The position numbers and the translations under genes were made by a program. Below the pieces are notes generated by a model, which was not told the origin of the DNA, did no database searches, and saw only the letters and a list, made by a program, of their open reading frames with translations. DNA of 64,000 nucleotides from Epiperipatus broadwayi (Eukaryota > Onychophora > Udeonychophora > Euonychophora > Peripatidae). Below, piece after piece: positions 12,611 through 23,300 of the stretch (position 1 is the first letter of the stretch; each line of letters starts with the position of its first letter). The DNA lies in contig JAQFVV010000030.1 in the NCBI GenBank assembly GCA_028023455.1, positions 4,172,501 through 4,236,500 on the forward strand, written 5' to 3'.

Positions 12611-14225
12611 CTGTTTTTTTCATCTTTTATTTAAATAATTCCTACTCTCCTTGCATTTTTAATGTTTGCAGCTTTACTGAAATTATATGATCACTTTTCA
12701 AATCATCTTCATTTTTTTTTACTTAAAGGTAACTTGCAGTTATTGATAGTTTAATCAAGTTCATTATTGAGTGATAGTTCGGATCAAATCTATGACTGCC
12801 ATTGGAAAATGATCACTTTTTAATAGACTTAGTTGCTTTTTATTGAAAGATTGCAGCATGACTCTACAGGTCCGGAATATGAATGCTTTAGTTAATTTTT
12901 ATTGTCATAAATGTATAATATAGCAATATAATATATAAAGAGTCTGCAGGCTCTTTATATGTTACATATTGATAATGCAAGCTATATAGGTCATGTGACT
13001 GATTTTATCAATAAATATTAACATACTTATGATCTTATCTAAGAAATTTTAGTTAAGAATCATTGAACATCCTAGGATAAAATCCATGAAGTCTTTTAGT
13101 TTCACTGTTAATTAATAGGTAAAAGTGAGGAATTCATTCATGTTCCTTTGCCACAACGGACTTTAAGAATTTCTTTTTATCTGCAGAGAAATTAAAGAAT
13201 TCCTATTTATTCTAATAGTGAACATTTTTTGCAGTCAGCGTTGTCACATTTACTTTTTAATAGGGTAACTATTGCTTCAGATGTTTACAATTTTAAATCA
13301 TATTTTGTTAACCAGACTTAATTAGTTTTTCTTCACTATATAAAAAAATGTGAGAATTTAGAAAAACTATTAAGAAAGAAAGATTGGAAGTCACAGTCAG
13401 CAACAAATATTAAAATAATATAAAAGAATATTTAGCCTTAACTTATATCAAAACTCAGAATGCATTCCTAAAAATCATTTATAATTATTTGGATCATGTT
13501 TCTCATCCAGAAATTGTATAGTATCTATGATGTTAACTTATTCAATGTATACTAGTAAAATAATTAAAAACATTGAAGTTTCTCAGATATATAGTAATAC
13601 ATATGTGGATTTGGCTGAACAAAGTTTTACACAAAGTATTTCATATAAGTAATTTAATTTCTCATAATAAATTCGAATTTTGACTGATTTTGAAACCTGG
13701 TTGAACAATGGGAGACATTCTTTGGTAGTTTTTATTAATAATATTCTAAGATTGATATGTTATTAGTATGATCCAAATTGTTTTTCTAAAACTTTACCAC
13801 AACTGTAAGAATTGTTGCTGATGACTATATTAATAATGGATTTGTAAAGATAATGAGACGAAAATAGTAGATTTTTATAATTGGTTTGAATTTTTTATAT
13901 TGTCTATTGTTTTGATATTTAAGTATCAAAGTGGCAGCCATAATGTGTTATTCCATTAAATTTAGATTAATTATGTCTATTTTTATTTTGTTTCAGCTAT
14001 GAATTAATTAAAAAATTTTTAATTCTTGAATCAGGTACTTTTATTATTAACTGCTAAGAAAGAAGGATAATGTGATTTTGAATTACCTATTAAAAAAAAT
14101 AATTAAGAGAAAGAAAAATATGCATATTAAGTTATTGAGGAATGAATTTGAAGATATGGTCAAAAACATGTTTTAAAATAATCTTCTTAAAGAAGAGTAA
14201 TCTGGAATAAACTTATGATCATCTT
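12611..14225. other. A+T-rich DNA without recognisable gene
   Basis: No protein or repeat family recognised. A small perfect palindrome (10-bp arms ATATAAAGAG / CTCTTTATAT around TCTGCAGG) lies at about 12,930-12,960. Confidence 0.5.
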
Positions 14226-14229
14226 AAAA

Positions 14230-15100
14230 AATAAAGGAGTATTTTGGAGAGAAGATTGATTTGGAATAGGTATACTAAGCAAAGGATAAGATAATGATGA
14301 TAAGAAAGAAGAATTAGGCAAGGATGCAGTATATGTCATCTGTTTTTAATATTTATTTAGAAGACATGTTAAATACTTATTTAAACTGTAGAGGAGCAAT
14401 TAATTGTGATAGAAAAATAAAATATGCTCCTATAGCTGAGAATGAAAAGTGTCTGCAGAATATGTTGAATAAATTAGAGGAAAGATATATGGAATGAAGA
14501 TTAATGTTGAGAAAACTAAGTATTTATGGATACGGAGAATTGCAAAAAAACTGAAAACTAAAATACATGATAACATAGTTCAACAGGTAAAGGGATTTAA
14601 ATCATCAGATAATTGTTTGATTGAGGATGGAAAAAGTGAAGATGAAGTTAACAGAAGAAAAGCATTGGCAAAGAAGACATTTATTAAGAGAAATAAAATA
14701 ATTTGTGGACCTTTGAAGAGAAAATTTGGAAAAAGATTAATTAAATGCTGTGTGGAATGTACTTCTGTATGGCTGTGAAATATGGACAATGAATAATAAA
14801 ATTAGGAACAGATTGGAAGACTTTGATATGTGGACATGGAAAAGAATGGAAAAAATCAATTGGATGAATAAAATAGTAAATGAAGTTTTGAAAAGAGTAA
14901 ATGAAAAAAGAAGATTGAGAAAATTAGAAAGAGAAACTCGATTGGACATTAAGATGTTTTGGAGGGAATGGTAAGTGAAAGCAAGAAGATGGAAAAGATT
15001 GACATTGTTGGATGATATAAGAGATGGGAAGAATTACATTAAATTGAAGAGCTGGGAAACGAAGGGAATGGGATGGGAAAATGGATGAATTGATAATGTA
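14230..15100 (+). pseudogene. LINE reverse transcriptase C-terminal pseudogene
   Basis: In shifting plus-strand frames the sequence follows the C-terminal half of a LINE reverse transcriptase. DRRLIWN-like residues near 14,250 are followed by a degraded RQGCS block at 14,315, FNIYLEDML near 14,350, AENEKCLQNMLNKLEERY near 14,440, MKINVEKTK at 14,494, EDEVNRRKALAKKTF near 14,640, then LLYGCEIWTMNNKIRNRLED in another frame from 14,750 and LLDDIRDGKNYIKL near 15,010. The FADD catalytic motif is lost and at least three frameshifts are visible. It is a truncated dead copy, flanked by A+T-rich DNA. The exact LINE clade is not certain. Confidence 0.75.
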
Positions 15101-15104
15101 ATTA

Positions 15105-17655
15105 CTCTTTGGATCTGTCTAATACTATTGTTGATGAAAGGAGAGGAAATTTCTAAAATCATAATGGCTGGTAATGGGAGAGTAGAGCTAGATAATCTTT
15201 GATAGAGTCCAAATCCAAATGTTCATCAAGAAAAGGAAAAATTCTGAGTAGATAATTTGAGTTTAAATTAGACTACAATGTCAAATAAATCCAGCTATTA
15301 TTAGTCAATCAATATATATATGTTGCTAATTAGTAATTCACAATGCGGGCTTATAAGTAATTGCAAGATCATTATCTAGCAAATAATAGCTTGCATGTTT
15401 GTCTCTGTGATTATATGAAAGGCCATAAAGGAGCATATATTTTTAAAGAATATATAGTTTATAATTCTGGATAATTGTGATATGTGATTTAAGTTATCAA
15501 TTGATCTTTTGCTGAGCGATATTTTTATCTTTGCAAATTGCGCCATTTTATTTTATGGCTTGCTATCTGTTGGAGATTTTGTCAGATACTGCCAACAATA
15601 ATTTGCTATAATTTTGTGTGAATTAAATTGGGAATTACTTAGGCATTAGTTAGTTAAACTTGTTATAATAAAAATTGAATGTATTGTTATTTAGGAAGTC
15701 AAATGAAATACAAACATCAAAGTGACAGTTGGACTGCAATCCATGGATCTTTACCTATTGTGTCTACCATTCTTCCATTATGCTAAACCACACAGTACAG
15801 TGACTTTTGGCTTACAATAATCTATATGAGGCTAAAATATTATAAAAGAAATTATGGAAAAGTTATTGACAGTTCTTAACAATGTTGAAATGAGTTTACT
15901 AATTGAAACAAACATTACGTTAAACTTGTAAATTTAAAAGTGGGTAAGCCATCAGAATTACCAGATTTTTTAAAGATTAATTTAAGTTAGTGAAATAGAG
16001 AATTAATATGATTATTGATAAAGAAGAAAGTGCAAAGTAATTTGATATTTGGTCATAATTTTTTTGTAAGTAGTAAAAATTAGTTAGGACTGGGAAAACC
16101 AAGCCTCTCTTTGGGTCAGGGTGTCCAAGAAAGATTAATATAATACTCTTACAAATTGCACTTTGTGGGGTGACCTATATTAAATCTGTTCAAACATTAA
16201 TCTTAGTGCTTTATTAGATTGAAGAAATGACTTATTTTGTCTTTCAGCTGGATTTAAAGAGATCTCTAACCATAGTAACTTAGCATAACTTAACTTTTTA
16301 AGTAATTTAACTATTCATTTCATTCTTTATAACAATTGTATCAAATGAACGGCTTTTATTATTTTACAAAAAGATCACTCACTCAACTATACACATTAAT
16401 CAGCTTTTTCAATAAATCAATAAATTTAAAGTTGTAAATATTAATTCTTATTAAGCACGATGTGGGCACGTAATTCTTATATAAGGCTAAAATTAAGCAC
16501 TCAAGGCGCATGTACTAAGGTTTTAGCCTTATATAAATAATAAATGGATAACTAAATGATTGAAATTTAAATTAGCCAACTTAAATAAAATTAGATATAT
16601 TATGATATATGTGTGGACAATGTAATAATCATGAGATGTTCTATTGCAAATATTTTTTTTGATAAATGTAATAATCAATGATTTGGTTCACCTTAGTGTT
16701 GAAATGTTTCATTTTTCAATTTGTGCAAAGATTTATATTAGTATACTAAAAAAAAAAATTCTGAATTATCAGCATTAATTTCATTTGTTAGATAGTGGAA
16801 AAATTGCAGTCTAAGATTTTGTTATATCAATACCAAAAATTATCAATGATAAATCAAGAAGCTTGCAGCAGGCTAGTGAATAATAAAAGTGCCTAAAAAA
16901 TAAAAATTATATTAGGAGTTATCAAATGATAATATTAAATATATATCATAACTAAATATTACAAGTTACCATTAGGTCTTAATATTCTATAGTATACTAT
17001 TTTACTTTTGCCAGTTTATAACATGTCTACATAATGTTTGAATGCGACCCATAAAGACTTTGATATTAAGATGTGACACTTACTCAATCGTGTGGCTGCT
17101 TTATTTAATAAGATAGTATGATGAAATAACTATTGCAACTAAATAAATTGTATATAAAGCTGATATTAGTCCAAATTTGTTATATAGAAATGAGATTTGG
17201 ATTCCATATTAATGTTGAGATAAAAGTATTTGAAATTTTTCATTTAACGATTTATATAAAATTATGAAAGTGGCATGATCTAAAGTTCATGCTGCAAGTT
17301 AACTGCTCATCCTAGAGTATTCACCGCTGTGAGTTGTTAAGTGGATGTAGAGAAACCTTATACAAGTTCTGTAAGATCTATGTTATTATTTTTGTAAACT
17401 TTCAAATGAAGTATAAAGCATTGCATATATTTGTGAACCAAGAATAACCAATTAAAGATGCAATTGTAAGTTTTTCTGTAAAGAAATTACTTGATTAAAT
17501 TATTTTGGGAATCAATTATTTTATTGCTTCAATATTAATTATTTCATTGTTTATTTGAAAACTAATTTTATTAAAATGTAATCCAATAAATTTTAATCTT
17601 ACACTTTTACTTTTTCAGTCCTTAGGTAAATTAGTTTGTTTCATATTTATCAAAT
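15105..17655. other. A+T-rich DNA without recognisable gene
   Basis: No gene recognised. At about 16,476-16,538 CTTATATAAGGCTAAAA is repeated inverted as TTTTAGCCTTATATAAA around a 30-nt loop, a small hairpin that may be a decayed element. Confidence 0.5.
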
Positions 17656-17663
17656 ATATACAT

Positions 17664-18192
17664 CAGGGGTCCCCAACCCTATGCTCGTGGGCACCATAGC
17701 GCCCGCAGACCATTTTACGTGTGCCCGCCGCTATCCGAACATGATAAAAAATTATCTATCTGATATAAATAAATTTAAGTTTTAAATTTTTTTATTAATT
17801 ATTGTATTATATTATAATCAAATGTTAAAATTTTATTTTTTGAAATAAATATTTTTTTATACATTATGTATATTATTAACAATCATCAACCATTATCAAT
17901 CCATTGCAGGATGAAGGTCTCTCCAAGTTCAATCCATCTTTTCCTATCTTTAGCTTCTCTTCTCCACATCACCCCTGCACACTTTCTTATTTCATCCATC
18001 GATCTCACGTGGTCTCTTTCTGGCTTTTTTACAATCTCTTGGAATCCAGTTTAAAATTTCAATTGTCCATCTATTATCATCTCTTCTAGAAAAATGTCCA
18101 ACAATAAATTTACATTGAAAAAATAAATGGTGCCTGCCACCTGGCCAATATTATAGAATGTGCTCTTAAGTGCAAAAAGGTTGGGACCGCTG
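17664..18192. mobile_element. Non-autonomous hAT-like element with 8-bp target duplication
   Basis: The ends are imperfect terminal inverted repeats: CAGGGGTCCCCAACC at the left and, read inward from the right, CAGCGGTCCCAACC. The exact 8-bp direct repeat ATATACAT lies at 17,656-17,663 and 18,193-18,200. An 8-bp duplication and CAG-type ends are typical of the hAT superfamily. The element is 529 bp and encodes no transposase. Subterminal G+C-rich sequence (GCGCCCGCAGACC and similar) contrasts with the surrounding DNA. An RTE fragment lies inside it. Confidence 0.85.
17878..18106 (-). pseudogene. 5'-truncated RTE LINE tail inside the hAT-like element
   Basis: About 230 bp are closely similar to the 3' end of the RTE element at 36.57 kb. 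On the minus strand they encode RRDDNRWTIEILNWIPRD-like, then RKRPREI, KCAGVMWRREAKD and RWIELGETFILQWIDNG before a stop. The similarity ends at about 18,106, next to a CTCTTCTAG shared by both copies, so the 5' end is truncated as usual for LINE insertions. The 3' end is the same TGGTTGATGATT-type tail as in the longer copy. It either inserted into this hAT-like copy or travels with the family. Confidence 0.8.
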
Positions 18193-18200
18193 ATATACAT

Positions 18201-20300
18201 GAGTTGGCATATGAGAGAATGAATAGTCAAACTTCCTAAAAAATTATAATTTTCATGAGAGATATCTCATTTTATTTATAAAGATTGTTCCAAAGATCTC
18301 TATAAAGAAGTGCTAAATTAATTGTTTTTAACAATCATGAAACTATTCCACTTCAGAAATTTAGACATCAACACAAGATATCAGACTAAAAGGACCAGGA
18401 TGTGCTATATGTGAATGCATTTATGTTTCTATTTTTTGGAATTGGATTAGCTATATTCATTTGTGGATAATTGCAGATAATGATTATGATGGTGCTGATC
18501 AACTTGAATCTATATTTATTTGCCCAAGTTTAACTGCTCATGTCTGTGGCAATAATGCCATAACATTTACCTCTATATCTCTTCAGAATAGAGCATTTAA
18601 TATCTTCAAGTAGTAACATTGGTATATAGGCAATAGAAAGATAAATAAAATTAATCAATCAATATAATTCATAAAATAAGGATTATCTATGAATGCTTAT
18701 ATTATTAAAAAGATCAAAAAGTAAGACAAACTTGATCTTTTTCTACTATGGCAATAATCAAACTCGTTTGTTTTTTCTTTAGAGCAGTGCAGAACCATGG
18801 AAGAATGTGGAAAAAAGATGAAAAGTAAATGATACATGCTAAGCTAATATATAGACTATCAATAGCCAATGCATTTTGACATAAGAAAAGGAATCCATTA
18901 TAATCTAGTATTAAATAAGTAAATAATTAAACATTACAAGTAAGGATTAACTGTCTTTGGTTTAATGATATATATTTAGTTTGATAGCATTTGTAACTCC
19001 AGTTGAGACAAAGATGAATTTTACATTAATTTGAAAGAGTGTGCTGCTTTTAAATCTTAAATGGTTGGTTAGTGATATAGACAAAGTATGTTTGTTCAGT
19101 ACAGTTTCTGGGTTTTTATGGAGACAGCATAGTATTCTTTGGGTCTGGAAATTTTGGAGTTGATCGACTTTAGAACATGGGTACTGGATTAAGAGAAATG
19201 ACATGTTATTTTTCCAAGTAAAGTAATTCACTCATTTCCCTGTATTTTTGAGCAGTGATGATGTATTAACTATCAAGTTACAGGGCTGATAACTGAAATA
19301 TACATTATAGTATCAAAGTATATATTACTATGAATATTATAAACTTAAATATGTTTTGCATATGACTGTATAATTGTTCCATTAAAATTTATATTACTAT
19401 AATTAAATACATGACATAATCTTATCAGTGTTTATGTCATTTTAATTTGGTTTAGACCTAAAATTGAGAAGACTTAAGATTGCTTTTAAGTTACTCAGTT
19501 AAAAAAATAAAACCTCTACATTAATTGATTCTTGACAAGCATAAGGAAGAAAAGCAAGAAGAGTTGTGATTAAGTTGACTATTAGTTAAATATATACTAT
19601 GTATTATGAATATCACATATTGAGGGTTTCATATAAGAGATTAAATGTGGAGAGTTTTACAGCTTTTTATTGTAAATTATATTTAATAAACATAGTTATA
19701 CACATTTAAAATATCAATCTTTATAAATAAACTTAATCCAGAATGAGAGAAAATCAGCACACAATTAAATTTTCAAAAGTTACGATTAAATTAGTTGTGG
19801 TAAAACTTTTGTATATTTAAATATATATGTTAAAGTTTGAAAAAATTGTGTTTTAATAAAGGCTTGATTTGCAATGCAAAACTTTTTTCTCTAGATCTTT
19901 TTATCTATTAATCTAACTTCACTAAGGAAATGTGACTCCTTTACTCTTAGAGCTAAATAGTTGTATGTCTGGATATTGTGAGCTTCATAAACAATTAGTA
20001 AAATCATCGTCTCACAGCTCAATCACTGATTACATTGTTGACAAAAAAACATTAACTTTTAGACTGAAAATTTTTTTATTGGCTGAGTGAATTAAAGTTT
20101 TAAACTTTTGATTACATATATCAGGTTTGACACATTTTTTGACACAACTCCAGTTCTCCAATGTTTTTTTAATCAGGTCATGGAATCATACTTTTTCAAT
20201 TAACTGAAATTTAGTGGCATTAATATTTTATTCTGGCTTCTCCTCATTTGTGACTAATAATACAACATGAGTTCGCAACTTTCTGAATAATAATTTGTCA
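18201..20300. other. A+T-rich DNA; possible decayed gypsy 3' region at its right end
   Basis: No gene recognised with confidence. The last few hundred bases may be the integrase and 3' LTR region of the gypsy remnant that follows on the minus strand, but I could not find motifs or an LTR there. Confidence 0.4.
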
Positions 20301-21518
20301 GGCTTAGCCATTACTTTACACTCTTTGCAGTTCTTGACTTTTTGCCAATATCTTAGCTCTCATAAGCGAAGGATGCTCTTCATGTAACAGATTAATCACC
20401 TGCCATAGATATCAATGTGTGGTTGGTCATGAGAATGCGTTCATTGCACACAGATTAATGGTTTTTCACATTTTGTAACCATAATAATACAGTTAGATCT
20501 ACAAGAGTACCACCATCTTTCGGGTCATCTCTTCAGAAGTTGGCATTTTCTTTTGACCATTTCACTATCACTGTGCTATTTTACATGTCTATTTATTACA
20601 TCTGTGTAGCTTATCTCTGTAATCAGTTTATTAGTAATTCTGTTTTCATGCATTCTCAATGGGGAGTGATTTTTTTTTTCAAGTTTGTGTATCAACTTGT
20701 AATCAAATGATAGTATGTTCTTTCATCAGAGCATTCTGGGCATAAATAGTCGAGGATCTATTATGGAATGGCTTAAGCAATAGCTAGAGGTTCCTTATCT
20801 AGTTGATATAATTTCTCTCAGCACCAGGTAACTTTCAAAATATATATACTACTGGGCTCTCTATCAATTTAATGACCACTCCTACTCTCTTCAGATGTTA
20901 AACCAGCAAACATCACATCTCCAATACTAGCACACATATATATATGGAGTTTTGCTTTGTTTTGTCTCTTCAGATGTGTTCTTATTTATGACAACTTTTT
21001 GATAGTCATAATAGGGCATGAAAAAATTTTCTGACATCAACAAATTTTGTTTTCTCAATAGTTCTCCATTTCTCACTTTCATTTCTGGGTTGTTGTTTTT
21101 TTTTCTATAGCAGTTCATGTAATGGAGTAGCTACATGAGCTTTCTCTTTCAAAAATATGTAATTCTTTAATATTTCTAAATCTGGGGATATTTCTCATAG
21201 CGCTAACTTTTTCTGGGTATTTTCCCTTACAATTTACTGCATGTCTAAAAAAATTTGATCTTGATTGATCACCACATATATTTTGCTTCGTTTAAACATG
21301 CTTCTCTTCTCTGTGTTTTTATATTATTCTTAATCTTTTTCCTGGTTTGACCTTAGTTTCTGCCATTATCAAAATGTCATCTAAAATCCTATGTAACAAT
21401 ATCCATTTTAACTTGAGTACATTTGTAGCAATTGTTATTCTTTAAGAAAGTCTATTATACTTGAATAGTCCTTCATGAGGGTTGATTATCAATAGTTCAC
21501 CTGTCCTTGAGGTAACAA

Positions 21519-21790
21519 GTATTTGGTAAAATGCAAATTGTAAATCTAGTTTTGTGAAAAATAGCGCTTTCTGAAGCGATGTTAAAACTTCACAGATGTT
21601 AGGAATGGGATATGCACTTTAATTTGGCACAATTGTTATTCCATAAGAAAGTGCTGATTTCAAACAGCACAGCTATTCTTAATGAAATAGGTATTTGGTA
21701 AAATGCCAACTATAAATCTAGTTTTGTGAACTATGATGCTTTCTAAAGTAATGTTAAAATCTCAATAAATTTTAGATAAGGAATAAACAT
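21519..21790 (-). repeat. Local duplication inside gypsy reverse transcriptase
   Basis: The segment starting GTATTTGGTAAAATGC at 21,519 recurs at about 21,690 (offset about 172 bp) with TAAATCTAGTTTTGTGAA and GATGTTAAAA-like sequence in both copies. Both encode the FTKLDL...AFYQI block on the minus strand, so the RT block is present twice in tandem. Confidence 0.7.
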
Positions 21791-22438
21791 TTATGTATTT
21801 CTCTATAATAACTATAATCACCACAGTCTGAAGTTGTCTATCTCTATAACTATAACGGGAATTGTCCAAGTTGACTCTTTAACAAGGGATATTGTACCTT
21901 CACCCATAAACTCCCCTATAGTCTTCTTGACTAGATGTTGCCAAAAGGACCATTCTTGGTTTATATTTGATCAACATGCATCCTTTGTTAACTCGATTTC
22001 TATTGATTATTACTTTAATGCTGCTGTTTTTGACTTAAACAATTTTCATAATTGTTTTCTAAATCTTTAACTTTTGTGTGATCTATTTAATGATCTGTAT
22101 TTTTAATTCCTAAAATGTTGAACCAATTTCTGCCTAATATGGGACTTATCTTTGCTAGCTATACATAACAGAACTTTCCTGTTCATTGATATTTAGTAGC
22201 ACATTTACTTCCCACTAAATCTATAGGATTTCTGTTCATATCTCTTACCAATAAATCAGATTTTACAATGTTCTTTCTCTTTTGGTTATATTTATTAACC
22301 TTTTCTCAGTATCTCTGACAAAAGTGAAAACATTTGATCTAGCAATATTTTTTTTATTGCTGTTCCATAATAATACTCATTGATTAGCACAGCATTTTTG
22401 CATCATAGTTTCTTATTCTCTCAATTGCTAGTATCTAT

Positions 22439-23245
22439 TTTCTAAAATGCAAATTAATTACATGTGGTTTAGAATAAAGTTCAAATTTTTTATTAGCCTT
22501 ACTTATGGAATCTCTTCTTGGATTTTAGGCCTTTGCAGTTTTGCATCATACTTTACTTTTTCAGTTGCTCCCTGACTAGAATGACCAGACCAGTTCAATA
22601 AAAATTCAGGACATGACAACCAGTTATTTTTACGGCATTGCGGGATTTTTTTTAAAACTTCATTCCTGTGTATTTGCTCTTTGGCATGTTGTCTATTGCT
22701 TAAGGTTATTAATACTCCTATTAATTTTATCACTGCAGAAAATTAGTATCAACAAAAAACTAGCAAAACTACACTGTCAATTAAAGCAAGTGCAAATTTT
22801 AACCAAAAAATTCCAACTGTGCATGCTCCCAAGACAAGGTTGGACAAAAGAACACATCTAGCTTGAGAACCCGGACATACAACACAATGGTGACCTTTAT
22901 TTAGGTGTTGGAATTTTCCTGAAGTTTTTATTATATTTCTGTAGAGACTGAAGTGGACAGAGAGAGCCAAGAAACTTATTTTTGCAATGAATTACTTATG
23001 TAAGACAAATAATAATTATGAGTATTTGAACATACCACAGTCCCAAAAAGACATTTCAGGGACACTGGGACATTTAACCAAAAATCGGGATATCTGGCCA
23101 CCTTATCCCTGACATATGTTTCTAAATGCAAATACATTACATATGGTTTAGAATAATTTTTAATTTTTCTATTCTACTTATGGTACTTCTTGGATTTTAG
23201 GTTTATTCAATCGTTTGCATCAGTCCCCTACTTCTTAATCACATA
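22439..23245. repeat. Duplicated gag segment split by the hAT-like insertion
   Basis: About 130 bp at 22,439-22,568 (TGGTTTAGAATAA, TCTTGGATTTTAGG) recur at 23,119-23,245. With the 529-bp insertion and its extra 8-bp copy removed, the two copies would lie almost in tandem (period about 143 bp). The duplication is therefore probably older than the insertion. Confidence 0.6.
22577..23105. mobile_element. Non-autonomous hAT-like element inserted in gypsy gag
   Basis: The exact 8-bp direct repeat TCCCTGAC lies at 22,569-22,576 and 23,106-23,113. The ends are imperfect inverted repeats: TAGAATGACCAGACC on the left, and read inward from the right TAAGGTGGCCAGATATCCC. The 529-bp interior has no transposase. 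The 8-bp duplication suggests the hAT superfamily, but the TA-starting termini are less typical than those of the 17.66-kb element and the two share no obvious end sequence. Confidence 0.65.
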
Positions 23246-23300
23246 AGCATTGTGACCATTAGTCTATTATTGTCTACATTTATTGTTTATTTGGCAAATA

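Larger units (their letters stand above)
20330..23300 (-). pseudogene. Decayed Ty3/gypsy retrotransposon (gag-pol remnant, minus strand)
   Basis: Read from right to left on the minus strand, blocks appear in the usual gag-PR-RT-RH-IN order. TNGHNAYV near 23,270 resembles a gag zinc knuckle. ILGRNWFNILGI near 22,140 is the end of a protease domain. EGTISLVKESTWTIPV near 21,860 precedes reverse transcriptase. YPIPNICEVLTSLQKALF and FTKLDLQFAFYQI near 21,550 are RT blocks, and ILDDILIMAETK near 21,375 is the catalytic DD block. QLDKEPLAIA near 20,790 is RNase H. LHEEHPSLMRAKILAK near 20,370 is the integrase zinc domain. Many stops and frameshifts are present. The family is K02A2.6-like by motif. 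No LTR pair was found. A hAT-like insertion (22,577-23,105) splits gag, and two internal segments are duplicated. Confidence 0.8.

Noticed and set aside
18780-18850. Exon after TTTTTTCTTTAG near 18,782
   Set aside because: The acceptor is plausible, but no open frame of useful length and no donor follow.
21834-22070. Plus-strand ORF of 78 codons
   Set aside because: Opposite strand of the gypsy segment before reverse transcriptase, not a gene.
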